DNA from: Clitopilus passeckerianus
Taxonomy: Eukaryota; Basidiomycota; Agaricomycetes; Agaricales; Entolomataceae
Direction of reading: 5' to 3'
Length of the DNA: 64,000 nt
Assembly (NCBI GenBank): GCA_944990035.1
Contig: CALYLX010000149.1
Span: 744,001 to 808,000, forward strand
The position numbers were made by a program, and so were the translations under genes. Position 1 is the first letter of the stretch; every line of letters begins with the position of its first letter. Below, piece after piece: positions 14,129 to 24,394 of the stretch. A model generated the notes under the pieces. It was not told the DNA's origin. It saw only the letters and a program-made list of their open reading frames with translations, and made no database searches.

Positions 14129-15274
14129 AGGTGAAGTAATCCCTTTTACTTGGTGAGTTACTTTTGCTATGGGCAGAAAAGTTGAAGGCAATTTCACAAG
14201 TAAATTGCCCATTGGAAAATAAAATACTTGTAAAAAAATATAGTACCGCATTGTTATCAAGTAGTAGCTTTCAAGTTATTCTAATGCTGTTAAATAAAAC
14301 AAAGAGTGTAATAAATAGCAGCTGTATTGTGTAAATGTGCAAATAGAGAGGCATCTTGGCATTGTACTCACAGCCACAAAAAGTAATGACACGGAGAATT
14401 TCGCGGCAGTCATACTGGGTCTGATCAGGCATGAAACTCCTTCCACAGAGACAACCATGCATCTGGATTACTTCAGGTATTATACACAGACCCAAGTAGA
14501 CTGCATCTAGCCATGTACAAAAGGAATAAGCACCTTCGCAATTGTACAATGTTCTAGAGACAATTGCACTTTGACATACTATGGGATGTTGCTGATGTAA
14601 TTCCCATTATTTTTTGTGGCTGTGAGTAGTGTTCTGCCGGCTATGGCTTGGCTCAAAAGCCCTGGCTTTGGCTGGTGCTATGTAGTATCATACGGCTTAG
14701 GCTCACAAAAAGCAGCAGCTGGGCTATTGAAATTGGTTGACAGCTGGCTTGGCCCAGCTTTGGCTCAGACTGCGGCTTGACAACAAAAAATGTAAATCAG
14801 GGTCTATAGACTACTAGTACAAGTCATTGTCTATATCACCGTACTCATTGTCAGTTGTATCAGCAACTACACTGAATATTTTATCTCAGCCTACTTAGGG
14901 CCTGGCATAGGTAATTCACAGGTGAAATTTTTGTACCCTTACCCTTAGGGCCTGTTTGGGAGTCCAGGCTAACGTTGCTGGGCTGACCACATGCTAACCA
15001 ACCTGGTTGCTAGCCAGACGGTCTGCTTGGCTGGAGGCCGATGTCACAGCATGTCACATAGATTAGATAACACCAGTAGTCATTTGAAAATGAGAATTTG
15101 TGTAGTTGTTACCTTGAATATAGTTTGTACAGACTCAGTGCGCATTCAAAAATCAAAGGAATCAGGGTTAGAACTTTGTAAGAAGGTGCTTGCAGCCATC
15201 ACAGCTTTTTTTGCCACTATTTCAGTCACAAAAAAGCGAAAACCACCTCAACCAAAGCATATATCTGGTCTAGT

Positions 15275-15381
15275 TATCAGCAAATACTGGATGAACTACA
15301 GTGCACTATGCAGTGCTATATAGCAAAAGGTACTCCTGTCATAGTGCTATAGTGCTATAGTTCACCCAGAGTTTGCTGATA
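15275..15381. repeat. Imperfect fold-back repeat
   Basis: The 24-nt arms 15275-15298 and 15358-15381 are inverted complements with three mismatches (arm core TATCAGCAAA). The 59-nt loop contains several copies of GTGCTATA-like words. The layout suits a small fold-back element or decayed MITE. Confidence 0.7.
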
Positions 15382-16849
15382 TAACCAGCCACTTCATCAG
15401 CAAACTCAGATTTCGGCGCTAGGTGCTTGTAGTTGAGGGTGATTTTTATAGCCACCTCATAGGCGCAATCAAATTCCATAACCTTGTATAGTCATCCATA
15501 GGCGGACTGCTAATCAGCAAGCTCTCAGTAGTGTGTGGTATGGCGGAAGCTCAATAGGCTACTAGATCAATAGTTCCGTAGCCTGTCACTCACAACCGTA
15601 GCAGGCTGTAGCCTCCCATAGGTTTTATTGAGTCCATTTTGCGTGGTAGCCTATTATAGCTGGTGGCCCCATCCTGGAGGCGGAAACTGCTCAACTGCCG
15701 TCTTATGGTTCAAGTGTGGTAACGATAATAATAATACAAGATCAGCTATATTATACAAACTACTGGTGTGACTCAAATACATTTAATAGATTACATGACG
15801 ATACACATAGAATACAACAAGATTCACTTCTCTCTCGACAAACACCGCTTACACACTCGGAAGTAAAAGCAAAAATCGATGCAACCTTGCATCGAAATCT
15901 CTCGTTGGTTGCCTGACCCTGGTAAGCACAAAAGGGACGGAGACGCCGTTCTTTGTGATAACAGGCGGCGGAGGCCTGCGCATGCAAGCGGGGAGAGGGC
16001 GATGGCGGTATATCCATGCCTGATCGGAAATTGGTGACGAATGGATGTGCGCAGTAAAGCATCGAAAACGAGACGCGTCGTAACCTCGTATTGTGATGTG
16101 TTGAGTGCCAGAAGAGTGTTGGGATGTCCTAGGTATAGATGTCAGAATGACAGAGAGAAAAGTCACGGCTACGTACTGGTAAACCAAGTTTGTTACGTCT
16201 GCTAGCTGCAAAACCATTCCAAAGCGCTCTATGGTTGCCAACAGGACCGTTAATGCCATCGCCGCCTCACGCTGCCCCACGCGATAGTAGATCCATAACC
16301 CAACGGCTGTTGTGGATGGATATGGCGCCGTGACCTGTAAAAATGCAGAACGGCCGTATTTTGCATCAATATCTGTCTAAAGCACAAGGGAACCAGCTTA
16401 CGAGGCGAGTCTGGGCAACCCCAACAGACATTGCACAGGTCCGAGCCGTTGGCCCAAGATCTGCTTATAACAGTACCAATAGCAGCCTGTGAGAGGAGGA
16501 GGTGTCGTTTTGTTTGGCATCGCCATTGAATCCAATCAAAGCACATCGAGCGCTCGACAATGTTCTCGTGCGCGCAGACTCCAGATCCTGTATTCCAAGC
16601 AGTAGGCCGAGTAGTAATGAACTATAAAATGATTGTCAGCAGAATAACTAATGCAATGTCAACGAAATGCATACGAAGGAGCCCGTACAAGACAGCGCTT
16701 CCTTAAATGTACACGCGCTTGTGACGCTATAGGCGCTAACTTGGTGGGAACATTGTATGTGGTCTGGAACGAGCCGGAAGCCTCTGAATAGACGATGAAA
16801 TAGCTTCAGACTTCAGGGAATCCTTGGCCAATCACCGCCTAGAAAGGTT

Positions 16850-19560
16850 GGTATACCACCACGTGGCCAGTGCAGGAGATGACGGGCGGACATTTGCAGA
16901 GGCGAATGACGGGAACAGGTTGAACGCGCTGTGTTTGTCGAGTCAATGGCAGCCTGTTGGATTTCAGAGTGGTTTCCGAGTGGTTCGAGGGACAACAGGC
17001 CTTCCAAGTGATTGAGGAGGGGGCAGCGTGAATGTGCTGCAGCTCAAGCACCAATTTGCTGAATTAACGATGCTGTGTTTGTCGAGTCAGCGAGGTCGTC
17101 CTGCTCTATTCCGGCGCGGCGTTACGTGATTTCGGAAGAGTGGAAAGGGATTGGAGGTGGTGAGATGAATGGGCTGTAGGTCGAGCTTCGTATTTCCAAA
17201 TCAACGATGCTGTGTTTGTCGAGCCAGCCAGTGCGTCCTGCTGAATCCTAGCGTGCTTTGCGGAGTTGTTCTGGGGACAAGAGGCCTTTCCGAGTGATTG
17301 GGGAGGAGATGGCATGAGCACGCTGCGGCTTGAGAACCAATTTGCTGTTTCGACGATGCTGTGTTTGTCGAGTCAGCGAAGGTGTCCTGCTGGATTCCGG
17401 TATGCTTTCTGAATAGCTCTGGAGATAGGAGGCCTCCGGAGCGATTAAGGAGTCGGTGGCGTGAATATGCCGCAGCTTGAGCATAAAATTTCCGAACGAT
17501 GACGCTGCGTTTGTCAAGTTGGTGAGGTTGTCCTGCTAGATTCCGGCTTGCTCCTTGCAGTTCGAAGGGAGCAAAATGATTACAGAGGGGTGGCTGGGAC
17601 AAGCTGCAGCCCCAGTAAAAAGTAGAGAAACGACACTATCTGTGAAGTCCGAAGCTCTCTAATGATGGGGGAGGGGGTGGTTTAGATGTGGTGCAGCCCG
17701 AGCACCAGCTTTCAGGGACAACAATACGGTACTTGTCGATTCGGCGAGGGGTCATGCTGAATATTTTGATGGTCTCAGAAGTGACTCTGAGGAAGGAAAC
17801 TGCCCGGAGAGTCCTTCTGTATGGTTTCGAGGGGACGAGAAGCCTCCTACATGACCAAGGCAGGGGTCTGACCTGAGCATGCTGCAGATCGAGCATTAAA
17901 TTTCCGAACTGACGATGCTGTGTTTGTCGAGTCAGAAAAGGTATCCTGCTAGATACTAGGGAGATTCTACCGAGGTTCAGAAAGAAGGCTAAACTCTACA
18001 ATTACGATGATTAGATCCGGGGTGGCATGAATGTGCCGTAGCTTGTGCACAGAATGCAGAAACAACGACGCTGCATCTGTCGAGGCGGCAAGCACATCTT
18101 GCTGGATACTGGGTTGTTCATACATGTTTCGAATTCAGGGAAGCCGAATAATTGAGAAAGGAGGGTTGGCGTGAATGTGCAGCGGGTTCCAGAACGCCAT
18201 TGTAGTGATTATCGGGTAGCGGGTGTGTCCTGCTACACACAGGGGTGCTCTCAGCTTGATTTGGGGGCGACAAGACACCTCCTAAATAGTGGGGGAGAGG
18301 ATGGCCTGAATGTGCCGCAGTCACCACCAAATTTCCAGATTAATGATGCTGTGTTTGTCGAGTCAGCGAGCATGTCCAGCTGGGTTCCAGCTTGGGCCCA
18401 CGGTTTCAAAGGTGTGAAACAATTCCCGAACAATTATGGAGGGGTAGGGTGAAGCATCAGATTTCCGATCCAACGATGCTGTGTTTGTCGAGTCGGCAAA
18501 CGTGTCATGCTGGTGTTTAGGTTGCTCCTACGCAGTTCCGATGGCGCGAAGAGACTCCCAGATAGTTATGGAGGAGTGCAGTGAACGTGCAGCAGCTCGA
18601 GTACCAGATTTCGGAATTGACGACGCTATGTTTGTTGAGTCAGCAAGACCGTCCTGCTGGATACCAGCGTGCTTTTTGAAATTATTCCAGGAGGACAGGA
18701 GGCCTCCCGAGTGATTGAAGAGGGACGGCAAGAACGTGCTGCAGCTCGAGCATCTCATTTCTTGATTTGACGACGCTGTGTTTGTCGAGTCAGCAAGGGT
18801 GTCTTACTGGGTTCAGCTTGTCCTCACAGATGTCCAAAAGCGCGGCGGGATTCCCAGACGATTAAGGAGGGGGTTCTGAACGTGCTGCAGCTCAAACGCC
18901 AGGTTTCTGCGTTGATGATGGTGTGTTTGTCGAGTCTGTGAGCATGTCCTGCTGGTTTCCAGGGTGCTTTTAGGAGCAGTTTTAGAGACACAAGGCCTCT
19001 TGAGTGACTGAGGAGCTGTTGGCGTGGTTATGCGGAAGCTCGAGCACCAATTTGCTGAATTGACGATGCTGTGTTTGTCGAGTCAGCGAGGTCGTCCTGC
19101 TTTATTCCGGTGCAGCATTACGTGATTTCAGAAGAGTGGAAAGGGATTGGAGGTGGTGGGATGAATGGGCTGCAGGCCGAGCATCGTATTTCCGAATCAA
19201 CGATGCTGTGTTTGTCGAGTCAGCAAGAGCATCCTGCTTGATACCAGCGTGCTATTCTGATATTTCCGGGAGGAAACAGGAGGCCTCCCGAGTGATTAAG
19301 GAGGGCAGCGAGAATGTATTGCCGCTCGAGCATCAAATTTCCAGACTCGACGATGCTGTGTTTGTCGAGTCAGCGAGTACCTCCCCCTTAGCCCTAGAGT
19401 GCGCCTACACTATACCAAGGACGCGAGAGAGGTCCTAGGCAATTAAGGAAGTGGTGAACTGGATGTGCTGCCACCCGAGCATGGCCTCACGGACATGACA
19501 ATACCGCACTTCTGGAGTCCGCGCAAGTATTTTGTTTGATGCTAGAATGTTCCTGCACTA
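16850..19560. repeat. Degenerate tandem array, period near 147 bp, about 18 units
   Basis: The word GATGCTGTGTTTGTCGAGTC (or close variants) recurs at about 16931, 17075, 17212, 17361, 17507, 17729, 17920, 18073, 18210, 18351, 18481, 18628, 18778, 18923, 19071, 19208, 19358 and weakly 19508. Spacing is mostly 137-153 bp, with two longer gaps. Each unit also keeps GTCCTGCTGGAT-like, GAGGCCTCCCGAGTGATT-like and GTGCTGCAGCTCGAGCA-like blocks in the same order. Reading frame is not kept between units, so this is not a coding repeat. The units starting at 17075 and 19071 are nearly identical although 2 kb apart, showing higher-order structure. It lies just downstream of the Plavaka transposase relic and may be a satellite or the internal repeat of that transposon. 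Confidence 0.88.
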
Positions 19561-20117
19561 ATTCATGGGGAGAGGAGGCCGTCGCCTTTGAGGGCTGGAT
19601 GGTGGAAACTGGGAGGAACTGGTGAGTCTCCGGGTATGATGGTTAAAGTGACAAGAGCATCTTACCATTGAGGCCGCTTTCACTCCAAATCGACTTTGAC
19701 TACCTTCGCCCAGAGACCCTCCTAATACTCTGGGAAAGTTGGAATTTGTTGGAATGAAGCCTGATGAAGAAATAATTAGAATTTTCTCCTTTTGAATGAA
19801 GTCGGAAACCTCACAGCGTCAAGGTACTCCTTATCAAATGGGATCCTTTAAGTCACCAGACCCGGACATTGGCCAGTTGAAGTAGCCATGAACTCTTGAA
19901 AAGAACGCCTCTAACTCGTCTTGGAACCATACTTGGTGTTGTCTCCCCATTTCTGTGTGTCGAGGTCGTGGTTGGAGACGACGTTGCGTGTTGTGTTGCG
20001 TAGGTTTGAGTGACTAAGCCTAAACTATTTCCGAAAGCGGAAAGGTTGCTTTCGGCAAGCAGCCATAGTTAGATAGGACGATAGGGTTAGATACATTGGG
20101 TGTATTCACATAGATAA
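19561..20117. other. Spacer between tandem array and Plavaka relic
   Basis: About 560 bp without a recognisable gene or repeat unit. It may be the 3' flank of the transposase gene or part of the same transposon. No terminal inverted repeat was found by eye. Confidence 0.4.
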
Positions 20118-23100
20118 CTAACTTAATGAATAATATAGTTCCTTATCGAAATACTTGTTTAACCAAAATTCGCCAGTATACGCCATTATGTTACTCGACG
20201 TGAGGACGTGTCCTGCTTTCTCCCCAAAGCGAGGCATCAAGTCTACTACAGCCCGAATCTGTTTGACAGGCACCACATCCCCAATCAACTGTCCATTGCT
20301 TTGTTTGGCTCTTTTGAGAACATAGAGGGAGGACGAAGGTTCTGGATATTGACCGCGGGCAGCCCTTGACTCCGCTGCATCTGGGTTCAGCTGTGGGACG
20401 ACGTCGAATCGTTGGATGTATGCAAGAAACTGGTCGGGCAGTGGGTTGATCGACTCTCCGCTTTGAGTAACACGGAATATCAGTCGAAGTTGCCCAACAA
20501 TATGACCTGTTTTAGTCGTCAATCAGTGAACTGCTTTTATTCAGGCTAGGGTGTTTAGAAGACTCACCATCGAGACCGGAGGTTGGCCAGGCCTTGCTGG
20601 GGTCAACATTGAGCATGATATTGTCACAACGTCCAATGGGCCATTTCTCGTCGGGTGGGGTGGCATTGAGGGTGGTTGGAGGTAGATTTCGGTGAGGGTA
20701 GTGGTATGATTTCACTTGTAAACTCAAACGAGTCCAGACTTCGATGTTTGCAAAAACGGTAGGAACTTGCTGATTACTGATACGCTGGCCGCCAACGGTG
20801 AAGACGGTCGCACCATTTCGAGCACGAGCAATATACTCTGCCAGTGCGACAGGCAAGTCTGGCAGGCCAAATGACGCTGCAACCACATTGACATTGGTAC
20901 GGGTAATCCGAGGGTCGCGATTGAGATGATAAGCAGTCCATGCGTCATGAGCTGTGAAAGTTCTTGAGGGACGGTCTGTTATTGGTAGTTTAGCTTTGGC
21001 AAAGTAGTCGACTTCTTCTCGTTGTGCTCCAATGAGTCGAGATACGGGCTGAACTACAACATTGGTTTCCTTCAAGGAAAGGTCGGATTCGCGTAGTGAA
21101 GCATAAACGGCCGTCATGAGGTCAAAGCGACGTAGCTTCTCTCTCCGATCAAGATATCGGCAGATCTGCGATTCATAATTCTGGTTGTTGGTGGAACGAG
21201 CGGGGTTCTTGATCTCGGTGACGTGGGCATTCTCTGTTCTTTCGGCTGACCACTGAATGGGAGCGCCATTGAGACGAACGTTGGGGACCACACTTTGCAT
21301 GAATTCCAACTTCGGAATATTCCAGCCCATGATAACCTTCTTCCCCGCTCCTCGTCGTGCACCGGCATCCAGGATAGACTGTTTGTGCTGATGGAATCGA
21401 GCCAAGGCATCTTGTATTTTGCTGCAGAGAGTGTCGTCGATGACAGGGGATTGAGCCAGGTAGCGAAAATCGAGGAGGGAACGAATGGCGACGAGGAACT
21501 CTCTTGGAACTGCGCCGGCAATCACAGCAACAACGTAGCGTTGGATTTCTCTATGCTCCCTCCCTGTCACTTGCTTCTGTTGGCTGATTCCCTCTTTGAA
21601 ATGTCGATAACCGGTATGAGGCTGCAGGATCGAAAAACGGAAGTCAATCTCGCGAGCCCCGACGAGATTGATGCACCACCAAATATTGTGGTCCCAAAAC
21701 ATTTTGTGCCAGTGATGCAGAGGCTCGGGGGTAAGGAATGTAGGAGGGTCGGCGAGCGGCCAGTCGCGCCAAAATGGGCGATGGATCCCACCGAGGCGGA
21801 AGTTTTAGCAGCGTTGAAGTACTTCTGAAGGTCCCATGGATCGATGGTCTCCTCAATTTTCTGCAGTTGAGCTATTGTAGTGGAGGCGCTTCGTGGTTCG
21901 TGACGAAAGGGGTCCCCAAATTTCTTGTAATCGGCCATGGTGACTGACGATGTCCAGCCAGCAACTCTGGATACAAGGGTAGCTTCGGGAGTATCCACAA
22001 TGCATGAAGCAAGTGGTGTGAAGCAGTACCGATGATAACCAAAAGCGTCGTTCATCATGATACCAATACTGGCTGCCATCTTCAGGGGATGGAGCACGAA
22101 GTCGAGAACTTCGTGGTATACACGGCTCTCCAGCAAACCGCATAGACGATGGTTGGGATGCAGAAATTTGGGGATAGGGACAAGTGCGAGTAATAAAAAG
22201 GCGTGGTTTGTAGCCTTGTTGCGGTAATCCATGTCGAGATTTGCAAGGCTGATCAAAAGCGGGTGAGCGATACGATTTCCAGTCATAGCGGAGATGTTCG
22301 TCTTGTCTGAGGTGATGATAGTTCCAAGAAGTGTTGCGCCAGCGGGCAGGGCAGCCTAATCCAACAAGTTAGAGGAGTTATGTAGATTAGACCGACTCCA
22401 CATACCTGGGCAGACCAAGCAGCGTCGCCTGAGAGCCACTCTGTGTAAACACGGACGAGCTTCTCAGCTGATCGATAAAGTTTGAAAGGAGTAAACTGAG
22501 TAGAATTACCCGCTAACGGGTTCTCCAATACGGATTGGAGACAATCAATAGGGTCCCGATAGAGGAGCGTTATGGGACGTTTGACAGGCAACTTTGTTGG
22601 CCAAGGTCTTCGTTTCCATTCTGGAACCCAAGGTAGTATTTCGTTACGGCTCCGAAGGTCCTTTGATGTTTTGAAGGAAAGGTTCATTCGCTGAACCTGG
22701 TTAGCGTTAGTCATTTGCTGGCAACAAGAGGTGGCGTTGAGTACATACTCTTTGCAAGCGGAGAAATTCATTTTGTTTCTCCATACTCAGAGGAGAGTCC
22801 AGCATCCAGCTGGCGAGTTCAAATTCGGTTCTATCGGCGTAGGGATAGTAAGGGTTGCTCTTGCGTTCAGCAAAAAATCCGTCATCCTGCAGTCGATCAA
22901 GTAGCGTACGTCCTGTACCGTGAGTAGTTGCCGCGCCAGCAAAATACTCTCTGTAGAAGGGTTCGTTGGTAGCCGGTACATTGCATGACCCCCCTGATGG
23001 CGGTAAGCAAGGAGGCTCAGCCTCCTGGGAGGGTTCCGGAGGGTCTGGACTGTCATTGAGGGATTCATGACTCGGAGGGTTTGTGTCGTTCAGGAATGCG

Positions 23101-23351
23101 GAATCTGGCGTATGCGGAACACCAGAGATTGGAGGGCAGGCTTGCTGTTGCTGCCATCTTCGGGGTGAGAGAGTAGTGTTCGGATTGAGAAGAGGGCACA
23201 GAGATTTGAGGTGTAGTTCATAACGGCGGCGGCAGTGTCCATTTAGTTGATTGAGGTGGTTTCGAGTCGCAGCCAGGCTTCAAAAGCCACGAGAGCACCT
23301 TGGACAGCGATTGTTGACAATCTTGAGGCCGTTGATCTCAATCCCAACCAT
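20118..23351 (-). pseudogene. Plavaka-type DNA transposase, disrupted
   Basis: Minus-strand gene relic with several short introns. From the 5' side: a C2H2-like finger (CPRCSRGF, then H-x4-H as HLNQLNGH), a Pro/Ser linker, a block RVQRMNLSF after an intron, LLYRDPIDCLQ, then LPAGATLLGTIITSDKTN, TGNRIAHPLLISLAN, YCFTPLASCIVDTPE, FGDPFRHEPR, PFWRDWPL, HHWHKMFWDHNIWWCI, GAREIDFRFS, KQVTGREHREIQRY and, after a last intron near 20522-20580, a C-terminal segment ending YYSLS. This order is the Plavaka transposase typical of agaricomycete genomes (Kyakuja-Dileera-Zisupton/CACTA-related). Two lesions are seen: a TGA at 23280-23282 inside the zinc finger, and a one-base frameshift at the T run 21803-21806, after the KYFNAAK segment. 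The rest of the frame is open, so decay looks recent. The start (23351) is the first ATG upstream and is uncertain. Confidence 0.82.
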
Positions 23352-23425
23352 GAGGTATGTTGAAGGACTGAGGACGAGCTTGGATCCATTATAATTTGCG
23401 GTCAACGTAGGATTGCCACCGTACT

Positions 23426-24140
23426 ATGTCCACCGTTTCCATTTGCGGCGTGTACGGTCGTGGGAACACTAAGGCAACTTCCACCACCTCGCAACCGAAT
23501 TCAAACCAAGTTCTTTCGTTCGCCGTTCTCTCGTTCACTGTCATGAGCAGTGCTGCCTTTCTCTCTAGCCCAGCTCCTAGCTGCTCTAGAAGTGCAGACT
23601 ACCATGCAGTTGATTTCTACCAGCAGGCTCAACAAAGGTCCGACTATGACGACTGGATTGCAGAGCAGCCTGAGCCTTGCTGGTCAATGTCGTCTCCATC
23701 TGCTGACGACCCTAACAACATCGGGAAAACTGGCATAGCACCCCGAAAAAATGTGAGTTGTCAATATCCTCCTGAGAACTGAATTATAGCTCATAATTTC
23801 TCAAGGAAACGCCAGACGTACGCCACCTTCTGGCGCAACTGGAAACAGCGCTCAAGGACCAAGAAATGCAGCGGAATGAACGAAACAAGCTGCGCAAAGA
23901 GCTTGCAGACGCGGATGAATCTCTTTACAAGGCAAATCTCGAGGTTGGAAGACTTCGAGCTATGTTGAAAGAAAGAAACTTCCGCTTGGAGGATCCGGCT
24001 CCCGCCCTCAGTCTCACATTTCCGTCGTCCATCGGGAATGTAAGTGCGCCCCATTTTCCTTTGTTTCTACCACGCTCATGCATTCCTAGCCGATGCTATT
24101 CTCTACTCCACAGATACAGGCACTATGCAACTCGATTTGA
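23426..24140 (+). CDS. Small coiled-coil protein, unknown function
   Basis: Three exons (23426-23752, 23806-24039, 24090-24140) join in frame to 203 residues. I recognise no family. The N-terminal half is Ser/Ala/Gln-rich with low complexity. Exon 2 encodes a strongly predicted coiled coil, with LLAQLETALKDQEMQRNERN and a heptad-like continuation to RAMLKERNF. The end is short and uncharged. The start may instead be the internal ATG at 23542. It is transcribed divergently from the Plavaka relic, with only about 75 bp between the first ATGs, so its promoter overlaps that relic. It could be a host gene or an accessory product of a mobile element. Confidence 0.55.
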
Positions 24141-24394
24141 ACTAACGATTGCCACTTGGGCTGTTCTTCCGCATGTCTGTACCCAAGAATATCTCTGTCG
24201 TATTCATATCATATATGGACCCCATTTTGTTTTTGTTCGCTCCTTTGCCTTAGCCCGAATCGTGTGGGAGCATTCTCAACTCAATGTCAGCCCTGTTTCC
24301 ATCTTCCTATAAAAGCCAGCTGAAAAAGGTCCAGTCTACCAACATCGTCTCCACCTCACTTCTCTCAATCAACACCTATACAGCTCATCTTGCA

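Larger units (their letters stand above)
13540..16849. other. Gene-poor AT-rich region with fold-backs
   Basis: About 3.3 kb in which I see no convincing gene. The first 200 bp should contain the RAE1 promoter. Open frames are short, lack recognisable motifs and cannot be joined by introns. Two fold-back repeats (14090-14128 and 15275-15381) and GGGCCTG-type motifs near 14897 and 14946 suggest remnants of small DNA transposons. Minus-strand frames at about 15850-16550 contain hydrophobic stretches but no recognisable family. Confidence 0.5.

Noticed and set aside
15760..16546. Minus-strand membrane-protein-like frames
   Set aside because: Hydrophobic stretches exist, but frames are short, no intron set joins them convincingly, and no family motif is visible.
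16850..19560. CRISPR-like array
   Set aside because: Repeats are long, degenerate and near-contiguous at about 147 bp, without unique spacers of fixed size, and the organism is a eukaryote.
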